Below are positions 10,140 to 19,082 of a stretch of DNA of 64,000 nt, one piece after another. The stretch lies in NCBI RefSeq assembly GCF_002007105.1, contig NZ_MVBC01000004.1, forward strand, positions 62,001 through 126,000. The letters are read 5' to 3'. A program made the position numbers and the translations under genes. The stretch comes from Hymenobacter sp. CRA2 (GTDB taxonomy: Bacteria > Bacteroidota > Bacteroidia > Cytophagales > Hymenobacteraceae). Each line of letters opens with the position of its first letter. Within the stretch, counting starts at the first letter, position 1. The notes below the pieces were generated by a model. The model saw only the letters and a list, made by a program, of their open reading frames with translations. It was not told where the DNA came from and ran no database searches.

Positions 10140-10762
10140 GGAGCTGGATGTTCGGCTGAAAACCGACGCGCTAGGTTATTAGCGGCCAAAGATGGCTAAA
10201 ACGCTGCAAGTTCGCCGCAATTAGGATTAGTTGCGCGATTTTTTTAGCTCGCCAGCGGCTCCAGCACTTAGCGATACTTTGTAGATGCCGCGAGCGGACC
10301 ACGCGCGCCGCAACGAGTAGGCATAAAAAGCGGCCGGCCGACTCGGGGTTTCCGAATCGGCCGGCCTTGGGGTTCGATAGGTCAGCTCTGCCTAGGTTGG
10401 CGACTGATTCTCGATGGGTTCCGGATGGGGTGGGACAACATCCGGTAGAACAGAACGTGGTAGTAAGCTAACTAGCAACTAGTGGGAGTCATTGCCCGTT
10501 AGCGAGAGCAATATTACGCAAAGGTTTGCATACGATAGTAAGTGTTAGCTTACTTTTTTTTGTGAGTAGTCACTCACCTTTGGTTTGTAGGCTGTGTAAT
10601 GCATTGGGAGTAAGATTTATAAGCAGCTGAAAAATTTTTCATAGTTGCGCAATAAATTCAAGGTCGAGAATACTGTATGAAGCAACTCAATAGAGCTGGC
10701 GCCAAAAAAGCCCCAACGCATTGCGCCGGGGCTTAGGAAAAGCAAGGAAGCTTCGGGGTTAC
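10140..10762. other. Noncoding region between tetR and argH
   Basis: No believable coding frame. It holds a hairpin at 10332-10366 (15-bp stem with one G-T, 5-nt loop), an AT-rich stretch at about 10490-10690 that is unlike the surrounding GC-rich DNA, and the argH terminator at 10702-10734. The AT-rich part could contain the tetR promoter region or an RNA gene, but I find no clear TAnnTTTG element on the minus strand. Confidence 0.5.
10702..10734 (-). terminator. argH transcription terminator
   Basis: Arms 10708-10719 and 10723-10734 pair over 10 of 12 positions around a 3-nt loop. Read on the minus strand the hairpin is followed by a run of six T. It lies 29 bp beyond the argH stop, as expected for an intrinsic terminator of the leftward arginine operon. 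Confidence 0.8.
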
Positions 10763-12073
10763 TTAATTAGGCCGCTTGGTCAAGGAGCTGCGTGCGACCA
10801 GTTGGTCGCGCTTGGCACGGATTTCAGCCAGCCCCAGATTGTGGACGCTGCCCAAGTGCGTCGTCTGAAATTCGCGGTGGGGCTGGTAGCTGCCGTCCTC
10901 CACGGCGTGGCCTACCTGCTTATAAGCCTCCCGAAATGGCGTGTCGCTTTGAATCAGCTGGTTGATGTTTTCGACGGTGAAAATAGCGTCGTACTTGGCC
11001 TGCTCCACCAGGTTCGGCTTGATCTTCAGCTCGGGCAGGGCAAAGAGTACAATATCGAGGATGTCCAGAAACTGCGTGAGCGGCTCGAAGAGCAGTTCCT
11101 TCAGAATCTGGAAGTCGCGATGGTAACCGCTGGGCAGGTTGTTGGTCGCCAGAATGATGGTATTGGGTACGCCCTGCAGCGCGTTGCAGCGGGCCCGGAT
11201 CAGCTCAAACACGTCCGGATTTTTCTTGTGCGGCATGATGCTGCTGCCCGTGGTAAAGGCCGCCGGCAACTCCACGAAGGCCAAGTCCTGAGAGTTGTAA
11301 AGCACCAGGTCATAGGCCATTTTCGAGAGGGTAGCTGCGGCGCCCGCCAGGGCAAAAGCCACCGTTTTCTCGGTCTTGCCGCGCAGCATCTGGGCGCCCA
11401 CGCTGCTCACCGCCAGGCTGCCGAAGCCAATTTCCTGGGTGGTCTGTTGCCGGTCGATGGGAAAGGAGGAGCCGAAGCCGGCACCCGAGCCCAGCGGGTT
11501 TTGGTCGGCCACGGTGTGAGCCGCCTCGAACAGAGCTAGATCCAGCAACAGGTGCTCGGCGTAAGCCGAAAACCACAGCCCGAAGGAGCTGGGCATGGCC
11601 GCCTGAAAGTGCGTGTAGCCCGGCATCAGGTCCGTCTGGTGCTGCTCGGCTTTCTGCAGCAGCACCTCCACGAGTTGCAGCATTTTGGCCGCGGCGCGCT
11701 CGGTGTAGTCCTTCAGAAACAGCTGAATGGCCGTCAGCACCTGGTCGTTGCGCGAGCGGGCGGTATGAATCTTCTTGCCCGCGTCGCCGAACCGCTCGGT
11801 GAGGTAGTACTCGATCTTGGAGTGCACGTCCTCGAAGCTCTCGTCGATGGTGAACGTGCCCTGCTCGATGTCGACGGCCAGTTCCGCCAGACCCTGCTGC
11901 AACTGCTCGTTTTCGGCGGCCGAAATCAGGCCCACCCGCGCCAGCATGCTGGCCTGCGCCTTCGAGGCCTGCACATCGAACTGCGCCAGGTACATATCCA
12001 GCTCCCGGTCGCGGCCGACGGTGAACTGCTCAATCTTCTTATCGACGGCAATGCCTTTGTCCCAGATTTTCAT
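10763..12073 (-). CDS. argH: Argininosuccinate lyase
   Basis: 436 residues. It cleaves argininosuccinate to arginine and fumarate, the last step of arginine synthesis. The fumarase/aspartase-superfamily signature GSSIMPHKKNPDVFELIRA is intact, as are HTARSRNDQV and the His of LMPGYTHFQAAMPSSFG. The N-terminus MKIWDKGI matches the short Bacteroidota form. It is the last gene of the leftward argB-deacylase-argH group (84 bp after the deacylase) and is followed by a good terminator. Confidence 0.97.
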   Translation of the reverse strand: MKIWDKGIAVDKKIEQFTVGRDRELDMYLAQFDVQASKAQASMLARVGLISAAENEQLQQGLAELAVDIEQGTFTIDESFEDVHSKIEYYLTERFGDAGKKIHTARSRNDQVLTAIQLFLKDYTERAAAKMLQLVEVLLQKAEQHQTDLMPGYTHFQAAMPSSFGLWFSAYAEHLLLDLALFEAAHTVADQNPLGSGAGFGSSFPIDRQQTTQEIGFGSLAVSSVGAQMLRGKTEKTVAFALAGAAATLSKMAYDLVLYNSQDLAFVELPAAFTTGSSIMPHKKNPDVFELIRARCNALQGVPNTIILATNNLPSGYHRDFQILKELLFEPLTQFLDILDIVLFALPELKIKPNLVEQAKYDAIFTVENINQLIQSDTPFREAYKQVGHAVEDGSYQPHREFQTTHLGSVHNLGLAEIRAKRDQLVARSSLTKRPN

Positions 12074-12157
12074 GTGTCAGTGGTGGAGTTCCGGGCGTGA
12101 ACCGGAGTTCGGTGCGACGTAATTAATGGCTTCGCCGCGGAAGGCCAGCACCCTGCG

Positions 12158-13228
12158 CTACAGCTGCAGCCCTTCCAGCAGCTCGATGTAGCCACGAATA
12201 CCGCCGCGAATTTCGCTGAGCAGGATGTATTCGTCGGGGGTGTGGGAGCGAGCGGAGTCGCCAGGACCGATTTTGACCGTGTCGAACGGCATCATCGACT
12301 GATCCGACAGCGTGGCCGATCCGAATGTTTGGCGGCCTAGCGCTACGCCGCGGCGCACCAGCGGGTGCTGCGGCGAGATGCGCGAGGAGTTCAGGTGGGT
12401 CGAGCGGGGCTTTACTTCGGCTTGCACGTGCTGCTGCACCAGCTCGACGACCTGCTGATTGGAGTAGCACTCGTTGGTGCGCACGTCGACCACGAAGCTG
12501 CAGCGGTCGGGCACCACGTTGTGCTGCGTGCCGGCCTGCACCTGCGTTACGGTCAGCTTCACCGGTCCGAGCAGGGGCGATACTTCCGAAAACTGATAGC
12601 TGCGCAGCCAGTTAATATCGTCTACGGCTTTGTAAAGCGCGTTGTCGCCTTCGTTGCGGGCCGCGTGGCCGGTACGGCCGTGGGCCGTGCAGTCGAGCAC
12701 TACCAAGCCTTTTTCGGCAATGGCCAGGTCCATCTGCGTCGGCTCACCCACGATGCCCAACGCCAGCGGCGGCAGCAGGGGCAGCACGCTGCGGATGCCG
12801 CCGCCGCCCGAAATTTCTTCTTCGGCCGTGATGGCGCAGATGAGGTTGTAGGCCAGGTCGGTACGCTCGTAGAAGTGTAGGAACGTGGCCAGCAGACTCA
12901 CGGCCGAGGCGCCCGCGTCGTTGCTGCCCAGGCCAGTAAGCTTGTCGTCCTCCACTACGGCCCCGAACGGATCGTAGGTCCACGACGCGCCGGCTTTTAC
13001 CGTGTCGTGGTGGGAGTTGAGCAGGATAGTAGGGTTGGCGGGGTCGAAATGACGGTTTTGGGCCCACACGTTGTGGCCCACCCGCTGGGGCTCCACGCCG
13101 TGCCGGCGCAGGAAAGTCACCAGCAACTCCGCCGTTTGCGCCTCTTCCCGCGACAACGACGGCGTTTGGATCAGCGCGATGAGCAGCTCGATGGCCGCGT
13201 CCTCCAGCGCCTCGGTTAGCTGCGGCAT
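12158..13228 (-). CDS. M20 deacylase of arginine synthesis (N-acetyl-/N-succinyl-citrulline or -ornithine deacylase)
   Basis: 356 residues of the M20/ArgE-DapE-LysK metallopeptidase family. The metal-site motifs are present: NSHHDTVKAG, GSNDAGASAVSLL, ITAEEEISGGGGI with the catalytic Glu, and a C-terminal His region. The gene overlaps argB by 13 bp and precedes argH. Since the window carries an N-acylornithine carbamoyltransferase (27237-28181), the likely substrate is N-acylcitrulline, giving citrulline for ArgG. That is how Bacteroides and Xanthomonas pathways are described; here it is inference. The acyl group, acetyl or succinyl, cannot be read from this protein. Confidence 0.9.
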   Translation of the reverse strand: MPQLTEALEDAAIELLIALIQTPSLSREEAQTAELLVTFLRRHGVEPQRVGHNVWAQNRHFDPANPTILLNSHHDTVKAGASWTYDPFGAVVEDDKLTGLGSNDAGASAVSLLATFLHFYERTDLAYNLICAITAEEEISGGGGIRSVLPLLPPLALGIVGEPTQMDLAIAEKGLVVLDCTAHGRTGHAARNEGDNALYKAVDDINWLRSYQFSEVSPLLGPVKLTVTQVQAGTQHNVVPDRCSFVVDVRTNECYSNQQVVELVQQHVQAEVKPRSTHLNSSRISPQHPLVRRGVALGRQTFGSATLSDQSMMPFDTVKIGPGDSARSHTPDEYILLSEIRGGIRGYIELLEGLQL

Positions 13229-13998
13229 AGCACAGTTTTGACGGGCGCGTTGATTTTCAGCGCGTGCTCAATGACAACTTTTTCTACGCCGGCTTCCAGC
13301 GCCGCAAAAGCGTTGTCCAGCTTCGGAATCATGCCCGCGGCAATGACGCCTTCGGTCTTGAGCTGCTGGTACTGCTCGGGCCCAATCTGGGGAATGACCG
13401 AGCTTTCGTCGTTCAAGTCGCCCAGTACGCCGTCCTTTTCGAAGCAGAAATGCAGCTCGACCTCGTAGGCCGCGGCCAGGGCCCGGGCCACGGTGCTGGC
13501 AATGGTGTCGGCATTGGTGTTCAGCAGCTGGCCGTGGCCGTCGTGGGTGATGGCGCAGAGCACGGGCGTCAGGCCGGTTTCCAGCAGCGTGCTGAGCAGC
13601 GTCGCATTGACGCTGTTTTCGGGCAGGTCGCCCACAAAGCCGTAATCAATGTCCTTGACCGGCCGCTTCACGGCGCGGATCACGTTGCCGTCGGCCCCGC
13701 TGAGGCCCAGGGCGTTGGTGCCAGCGGCCTGCAACGCGGCCACCAGTTGCTTGTTGGTTTTGCCGGCGTAAAACATCGTCACCACGTCCAGCGTGGCCGC
13801 GTCGGTGATGCGGCGGCCCTGCACCATCTGCGGCTCAATGCCCAGATCTTTGAGCATCTGGCTGGCGCCCTTGCCGCCGCCGTGCACCAGCACTTTACGG
13901 CCCTGAACCCGGCCAAACTCCTGCACAAAACGCTGCAGCTGCGCCTCGTCGTCGAGCACGCCGCCGCCTATCTTAAATACTTTGAGTACTTCCTTCAT
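13216..13998 (-). CDS. argB: N-acetylglutamate (or N-succinylglutamate) kinase
   Basis: 260 residues of the amino-acid kinase fold. The N-terminal phosphate loop VFKIGGGVLDD and the LVHGGGKGASQML glycine-rich loop are intact, followed by the substrate region GRRITDAATLDVVTMFYAG. It phosphorylates the gamma-carboxyl of N-acylglutamate, the second step of the pathway. It is the first gene of the leftward operon and overlaps the deacylase by 13 bp. The start ATG at 13998 is about 860 bp from the GNAT start on the other strand, with long noncoding leaders between. Confidence 0.95.
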   Translation of the reverse strand: MKEVLKVFKIGGGVLDDEAQLQRFVQEFGRVQGRKVLVHGGGKGASQMLKDLGIEPQMVQGRRITDAATLDVVTMFYAGKTNKQLVAALQAAGTNALGLSGADGNVIRAVKRPVKDIDYGFVGDLPENSVNATLLSTLLETGLTPVLCAITHDGHGQLLNTNADTIASTVARALAAAYEVELHFCFEKDGVLGDLNDESSVIPQIGPEQYQQLKTEGVIAAGMIPKLDNAFAALEAGVEKVVIEHALKINAPVKTVLCRS

Positions 13999-14852
13999 GT
14001 GCGTGAACAGACGCCTGCTGGCGTGTGATGTCGGTGCTGATATGGTAAGGGCAGAGCCGCGGGGCAGGGTAGAGGTGCCGGGATGCTCCCGAGGCCCGCA
14101 TTACTCGCAAAACGGCCGCAATACTACGGGAGTTTTGAAACGATTTTTCAGCGTTTAAACGTTATGGCGGCAGAATGAACACTTGCCTGTCGGCTTTCGC
14201 CCAGCCCCGTCGCCTCCTGCTTTCTGCGCTGCTCTCCGGCTCGAACCGGATGAGGCAGCCCCAGGCGAATTCGTCGCGGTTCTCGACCCCGATTTGATAC
14301 CCCAAGCGGGCGGTTGGTTGCGTTAATTTTTCGCTCTGCCCTGCTTTTTTCGACGTAGGTTTTCAGTCGCAAAACGCCGGTCTCCGTAGAAGTTAGCCAG
14401 ATTTCTGGCTCAGGTTGCCCGGCCAATGGACGTCTCGTCGCTGCGTGCGGCGCAAAAGTACGTTTGCATTGTAAAGACTGACGAGTATGTTTGCGAAAAA
14501 TTTCAGGAGTGGTACTCGTTGTCGCTGTCGACAACGCCCATGAACGGAGAGGACTCTAACGACACAAACTGGCTGCACGAGTGTAGGACGCGGTACATGT
14601 ACTGATGGTGGGTTGACCTGGTCCCCGCCTGAGCGACGCCCCAAGGGCGCGTTGCCCGCCCCAGCCAATCCTCCCCAACTGGCACTTTTCCCGGATACCG
14701 GCCGCTCATCGGAGCCGACTGGTCGTTGCGACAACTCCCCGGGGAGCTGCTTCGCGCCGCGTACCGCTAGCGTACATCTGCTGTTTTCCTGAACTCCCGA
14801 CTTTCTTGCCGCGCCCGTTTTGCGAGTGGCCGGTACCATTGTCTCCTTCCCG
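13999..14852. other. Divergent noncoding region between the two arginine operons
   Basis: No gene is recognised in these 850 bp. The middle holds a good Bacteroidota promoter facing right (14463-14493) and a TACTTTTG element facing left (14453-14460, minus strand) without a clear -33 box. If both are used, argB has a leader of about 450 nt and the GNAT gene one of about 350 nt. The right leader contains a 7-bp hairpin (14518-14535), a 21-codon ORF starting at ATG 14539, a GACGCC/GGGCGC hairpin near 14635, and the 12-bp palindrome CTCCCCGGGGAG (14735-14746). The palindrome CGTTTAAACG is at 14152-14161. Confidence 0.5.
14463..14493 (+). promoter_or_regulatory. Bacteroidota-type promoter for the GNAT-argG-argC operon
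   Basis: TTTG at 14463-14466, a 19-bp spacer, then TATGTTTG at 14486-14493. This matches the Bacteroidota sigma consensus TTTG-N19-21-TAnnTTTG exactly. Transcription would start near 14500, about 350 nt upstream of the first start codon. Confidence 0.65.
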
Positions 14853-15488
14853 ATGATCCTACGAGTTGCTGATGCTGCCGACGTGCAGTATGTGGACACG
14901 CTTTGTCAATGGTACGAGGAATCGGCCAAGCAGCGGGGTGTGGGTATTGCCAAGCGCGACCCCAACTACCTGAAAAAGAAGATGGAAACCGGTAACTCCA
15001 TCATCGCCTTTATCGGCGAGCAGCTGGCCGGTTTCTGCTACATCGAGACCTTCGAGGACAACAAATTTGTTGTCAACTCGGGCCTGATTGTCAACACGCA
15101 ACTGCGTAAGGAGGGCCTGGGCCGCGCCATTAAGCACGAGGTGTTCAAACTCTCGCGCTCCAAGTACCCGCAGGCCAAGCTGTTCGGCATTACCACCTCG
15201 GCGGCGGTGATGAAGATGAACACCGAACTGGGCTACAAGCCGGTAACCTTCCCCGATCTGACCCACAGCGACGATTTCTGGAAGGGCTGCGCGAGCTGCA
15301 AGTACTACCCCATCCTGCAGGAAAACGAGCGCCGCATGTGCCTCTGCACGGGCATGGTGTACGACAACCTGAACGACGAGTACGGGCAGGCGGCCAAGGC
15401 GCAGGAAACCATCGACTTCCTTGACAAGCCAGCGGAAACTGGCGCTGCAACGCCCGCGCTGGCGCCCAACACTGATTTTACGATCTGA
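14853..15488 (+). CDS. GNAT acyltransferase, likely N-acylglutamate synthase of the arginine pathway
   Basis: 211 residues from the ATG at 14853. The GNAT fold is visible: MILRVADAADVQYV, the central beta strand SIIAFIGEQLAGFCYIETF, the acetyl-CoA loop VNTQLRKEGLGRAIKHEV (an R/Q-x-x-G-x-G variant), then the C-terminal strand and helix. A distinctive C-terminal part has CASCK and CLCTG, which could hold a metal or form disulfides. It is the first gene before argG and argC, so it is the best candidate for the first step, acylation of glutamate, in place of argA or argJ, neither of which is seen. The function is inferred from position; the fold is fairly clear. Confidence 0.8.
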   Translation: MILRVADAADVQYVDTLCQWYEESAKQRGVGIAKRDPNYLKKKMETGNSIIAFIGEQLAGFCYIETFEDNKFVVNSGLIVNTQLRKEGLGRAIKHEVFKLSRSKYPQAKLFGITTSAAVMKMNTELGYKPVTFPDLTHSDDFWKGCASCKYYPILQENERRMCLCTGMVYDNLNDEYGQAAKAQETIDFLDKPAETGAATPALAPNTDFTI

Positions 15489-15599
15489 GTTAGCTGCCGG
15501 AGCGGGTGCTTCCGCTCCGCCACGGCTTGGATACTGCATACCGAAGCGGCAAGGTCAGCCGCGCCACACCTTCTTCTCTCAAGAACCCCTTCAGCGCTA

Positions 15600-16787
15600 A
15601 TGAAAAAGGTAGTTCTCGCCTATAGCGGCGGCTTGGATACGTCCTACTGCGTCGTGTATCTGACGAAGGAACTGGGCCTGGAAGTCCACACGGTCATCGT
15701 CAACTCGGGCGGCTTCTCGGCAGAGGAGCTGGCCGGCATCGAAAAGCGCGCCTACGAAATGGGCTCCAAGCGCCATGAGGTCATCGACGTGACGGAGCGG
15801 TTCTATCAGCAGTGCCTGCGCTACCTGCTGGCGGGGAATGTTCTGAAGAACGATACGTACCCGCTGAGCGTCAGCGCGGAGCGCATGTTTCAGAGTCTGG
15901 CGCTGGCCGAGTACGCCCGCGAAAACAAGGCCGACTACATTGCCCACGGCAGCACCGGCGCCGGCAACGACCAGGTGCGCTTTGATGTGGCATTTTCGGT
16001 CATCTCGCCTAACACCGAAATCCTGACGCCCATCCGCGACCTGCGCCTTTCGCGCCAGCAGGAAATCGAATACCTGCAGGCCAACGGCGTGGAGATGAGC
16101 TGGGAAAAAGCCAAATACTCCATCAACAAGGGCATCTGGGGCACCAGCGTGGGCGGCGTCGAGACCTTGACCTCGCGGCAGGGCCTGCCCGAATCGGCCT
16201 GGCCGACCCAGCTGAGCAAGCAGGAGCCGCAGGAAATCAGCATCACCTTCGAGAAAGGCGAACCGGTGGCCCTGAACGGCGAAGCCATGAAGCCGGTGGA
16301 CCTGATTGTGGCCCTTAACGAGCTGGCCGGGCAGTACGCTATCGGCCGCGACACCCATGTGGGCGACACCATCCTGGGCATCAAGGGCCGCGTGGGCTTC
16401 GAGGCGCCGGCGCCGCTCATCCTCATCAAGGGACACCACCTGCTGGAAAAGCACGTGTCGTCGCGCTGGCAGCTGCTGCACAAGGACTACATCGCCAACT
16501 GGTACGGCACGCTGCTGCACGAGGCGCAGTATCTCGACCCGGTGATGCGCGACATGGAAGCCTTCCTGGAGTCGTCGCAGGAGCGGGTGTCGGGTACGGT
16601 GTACGTGTCGTTGAAGCCCTATCAGTTTGAGCTGCTGGGTATCGAGTCGAAGTTCGACATGATGCAGTCGAAGGTAGCGACCTACGGTGAAGAGAACAAC
16701 GCCTGGGATTCGCGCGACGCAAAGGGCTTCATCAAGATTTTCAGCAACCAGCTGCGCATTCACGCTTCCTTCAATGAGCAAGATTAA
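15600..16787 (+). CDS. argG: Argininosuccinate synthase
   Basis: 395 residues. It joins citrulline and aspartate with ATP. The N-terminal PP-loop VVLAYSGGLDTSYC is intact, as is IAHGSTGAGNDQVRFD and the C-terminal region SVGGVETLTSRQGLPESAW. The last 14 bp overlap the argC start, so argG and argC are coupled. It lies 111 bp after the GNAT gene. Start at the ATG at 15600, directly before KKVVLAYSGG. Confidence 0.97.
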   Translation: MKKVVLAYSGGLDTSYCVVYLTKELGLEVHTVIVNSGGFSAEELAGIEKRAYEMGSKRHEVIDVTERFYQQCLRYLLAGNVLKNDTYPLSVSAERMFQSLALAEYARENKADYIAHGSTGAGNDQVRFDVAFSVISPNTEILTPIRDLRLSRQQEIEYLQANGVEMSWEKAKYSINKGIWGTSVGGVETLTSRQGLPESAWPTQLSKQEPQEISITFEKGEPVALNGEAMKPVDLIVALNELAGQYAIGRDTHVGDTILGIKGRVGFEAPAPLILIKGHHLLEKHVSSRWQLLHKDYIANWYGTLLHEAQYLDPVMRDMEAFLESSQERVSGTVYVSLKPYQFELLGIESKFDMMQSKVATYGEENNAWDSRDAKGFIKIFSNQLRIHASFNEQD

Positions 16788-17757
16788 GGTTGGCATCGTC
16801 GGCGGGGCCGGCTACACGGCGGGCGAGTTGATTCGCATCCTGCTGCACCACGAGTTCGTGGAGTTGGGCGCCATCGTTTCGTCGTCGAGCGCAGGCAGCC
16901 CGGTGTACCAGGTGCACGACGATTTGGTGGGCGAAACGGAGCTGCGGTTTACTGCCGAACTCGCCGGTGATGAGGACGTGGTGTTCCTTTGCCTGGGCCA
17001 CGGCAACTCACGGGCGTTTCTGGAGAAGCACCCGCTGCCGGAAACCACCCACGTCATCGACCTCAGCAACGACTTCCGCCTGAGCGCCGACCGGGAGTTT
17101 CAGGACCGGGAGTTCGTGTACGGGCTGCCGGAGCTGAACCGGACGCGCATTGAGCAGGCGCAGAGCATTGCCAACCCCGGCTGCTTTGCCACGGCCATTC
17201 AGTTGGCTTTGCTGCCGCTGGCCCAGGCCGGCAAGCTGACCGACGACGTGCACGTATCGGCTATTACCGGCTCGACGGGCGCGGGGCAGAGTTTGTCGGA
17301 GACGGTGCATTTCTCGTGGCGCGCCAACAACGTGTCCATCTACAAGCCCTTCACGCACCAGCATTTGGGCGAGATAGGGGAGAGCCTGACGCAGCTGCAG
17401 CCGGAGCTGGCAAACGAGGTGCACTTCATCCCGTACCGCGGCAACTTCACCCGCGGCATCTTCGCCACGGTCTACACGCCGTCGGATTTGACGCAGGACG
17501 AGGCGCGGGCTCTTTATAAGGAGTTCTACGCCGACGCGGCGTTTACCACGGTGTCGGACGCGGAAGTGCATCTGAAGCAGGTAGTCAACACCAACAAGTG
17601 CTTGCTGCACGTGCAGAAATTCGGCAAGCAGTTGCTTATCACCTCGGTAATCGACAACCTGGTGAAGGGCGCTTCGGGTCAGGCCATCCAAAACATGAAC
17701 CTGCTCTTCGGCCTGCCGGAGACGACGGGGCTTCACCTCAAATCGGTGCTTTTCTAA
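16774..17757 (+). CDS. argC: N-acetyl-gamma-glutamyl-phosphate reductase
   Basis: 327 residues from the ATG at 16774. The N-terminal NADP-binding loop VGIVGGAGYTAGELIR, the catalytic Cys in SIANPGCFATAIQLAL, and the GSTGAGQSLSE and HQHLGEIGE motifs are all present. It reduces the acyl-phosphate made by ArgB to the semialdehyde. The start lies inside the last codons of argG (14-bp overlap). A GTCAT-type palindromic repeat separates it from argD. Confidence 0.96.
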   Translation: MSKIKVGIVGGAGYTAGELIRILLHHEFVELGAIVSSSSAGSPVYQVHDDLVGETELRFTAELAGDEDVVFLCLGHGNSRAFLEKHPLPETTHVIDLSNDFRLSADREFQDREFVYGLPELNRTRIEQAQSIANPGCFATAIQLALLPLAQAGKLTDDVHVSAITGSTGAGQSLSETVHFSWRANNVSIYKPFTHQHLGEIGESLTQLQPELANEVHFIPYRGNFTRGIFATVYTPSDLTQDEARALYKEFYADAAFTTVSDAEVHLKQVVNTNKCLLHVQKFGKQLLITSVIDNLVKGASGQAIQNMNLLFGLPETTGLHLKSVLF

Positions 17758-17769
17758 TGAATTGGTAAT

Positions 17770-17880
17770 GTCATGTCGAGCTTGTCGAGACATCTCGCTC
17801 GGGTAGTAATTCCCTCGTTGATCGGCGATTTTAATACCTGACATCAGCACGCGAGATTCCTCGACTTCGCTCGGAATGAC
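17770..17880. repeat. Imperfect palindrome with GTCAT...ATGAC ends between argC and argD
   Basis: The left arm at 17770-17798 (GTCATGTCGAGCTTGTCGAG and on) pairs with the right arm at 17851-17880 (ending CGCTCGGAATGAC) over about 29 bp with a few mismatches. It belongs to the set of GTCAT-bounded repeats in this window. A 14-bp direct repeat CTCAGTTCTAACTT follows at 17906-17919 and 17927-17940, just before argD. Confidence 0.6.
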
Positions 17881-17942
17881 GTTCTACTAGCTGCCGGCGC
17901 AGCGTCTCAGTTCTAACTTCTCAGCTCTCAGTTCTAACTTAA

Positions 17943-19082
17943 ATGGAGCTTTTCAACGTCTATCCGCTCAACGACATCACGCCGGTGCGCGCCCTCGGGG
18001 CGCAGCTCTGGGACGACAAGGGCGAGCAGTACCTTGACTTCTACGGCGGCCACGCGGTCATCAGCATCGGCCACTCGCACCCGCACTACGTGCAGCGCAT
18101 CACCGAGCAGGTGCAGCAGATCGGCTTCTACTCGAACTCGGTGCACATCCCGATTCAGCGCGAGCTGGCCCGGAAGCTGGGTGAGGTGTCGGGCTACGCA
18201 GATTACACGCTGTTCCTGTGCAACTCGGGTGCCGAGGCTAACGAGAATGCGCTGAAGCTGGCGTCGTTTCACACCGGCAAAAGCCACGTCATTGCATTTA
18301 AAGGGGCTTTCCACGGCCGCACCTCGGGCGCGGTAGCCGCCACCGACAACCAGAAAATCGTGGCGCCCTTTAACGCCGGGCACCAGATCAGCTTCCTGCC
18401 TTACGAGCTGGCGGACGTGGAGCGGGTGTTGCAGGCAGGCCAGACCTGCGCCATCATCATTGAGCCGATTCAGGGCGTGGGCGGCATAATTATGCCTTCG
18501 GATGAGTTTCTGCAGGGGCTGGAGCAGCTGTGCCGGCAGTACGGCGCCGTGCTCATTGCCGACGAGGTGCAGAGCGGCTACGGGCGTAGCGGTAAGTTCT
18601 TCGCGCACCAGCACGCCGGCGTGCGGCCGGGCATCATCTCGGTGGCCAAGGGCATGGGCAACGGCTTCCCCATCGGCGGCATCCTGATTGCGCCGGAGTT
18701 CAAGGCCTCGTACGGGCTGCTGGGTACTACTTTCGGCGGCAACCACCTGGCCTGCGCCGCCGCGCTGGCCGTGCTGGAAGTCATCGAGCAGGAAAACCTG
18801 CTGGCCCACGCCACGGAAATGGGCGAGTACCTGCGTACTGAATTGCTAGCCAACGCCGGCGCCCAGGAAGTGCGCGGCCGCGGCCTGATGGTGGGCATTA
18901 AGTACGATTTCCCCATCAAGGACCTGCGCGACAAGCTGCTGACGGAATACCACATCTTCGTGGGCAACGCCTCCGACCCCGGGGTGCTGCGCCTGCTGCC
19001 GCCCTTGAACATCAAACGCGAGGAGGTAGACCTGTTTTTGCAGGCGCTGTACGCAATTATTCCGGCTCAGGTAAGGAGTTAA
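17943..19082 (+). CDS. argD: Acetylornithine/succinylornithine aminotransferase
   Basis: 379 residues of the class III PLP aminotransferase family. The motifs are NSGAEANENALKLA for phosphate binding, IIEPIQGVGG, LIADEVQSGYGRSGKFFAHQ, and the PLP lysine in ISVAKGMGNGFPIGG. It converts N-acyl-glutamate semialdehyde to N-acylornithine with glutamate as amino donor. It follows argC after 185 bp that contain a palindromic repeat, so it may be partly separate in expression. The start ATG at 17943 lies three bases after a direct repeat. Confidence 0.95.
   Translation: MELFNVYPLNDITPVRALGAQLWDDKGEQYLDFYGGHAVISIGHSHPHYVQRITEQVQQIGFYSNSVHIPIQRELARKLGEVSGYADYTLFLCNSGAEANENALKLASFHTGKSHVIAFKGAFHGRTSGAVAATDNQKIVAPFNAGHQISFLPYELADVERVLQAGQTCAIIIEPIQGVGGIIMPSDEFLQGLEQLCRQYGAVLIADEVQSGYGRSGKFFAHQHAGVRPGIISVAKGMGNGFPIGGILIAPEFKASYGLLGTTFGGNHLACAAALAVLEVIEQENLLAHATEMGEYLRTELLANAGAQEVRGRGLMVGIKYDFPIKDLRDKLLTEYHIFVGNASDPGVLRLLPPLNIKREEVDLFLQALYAIIPAQVRS

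Noticed and set aside
14225-14265. Possible tRNA: CCGGCTCGAACCGG looks like a T-arm
   Set aside because: The loop would be 6 nt instead of 7, and no acceptor, D- or anticodon arm is found around it.
14148-14534. 128-codon leftward open frame between the arginine operons
   Set aside because: Composition is not protein-like (Arg/Thr-rich, no hydrophobic core) and it lies over the probable leaders and promoters.
14393-14899. 168-codon leftward open frame overlapping the GNAT start
   Set aside because: It overlaps a clear gene start and a promoter, and has no family-like sequence.
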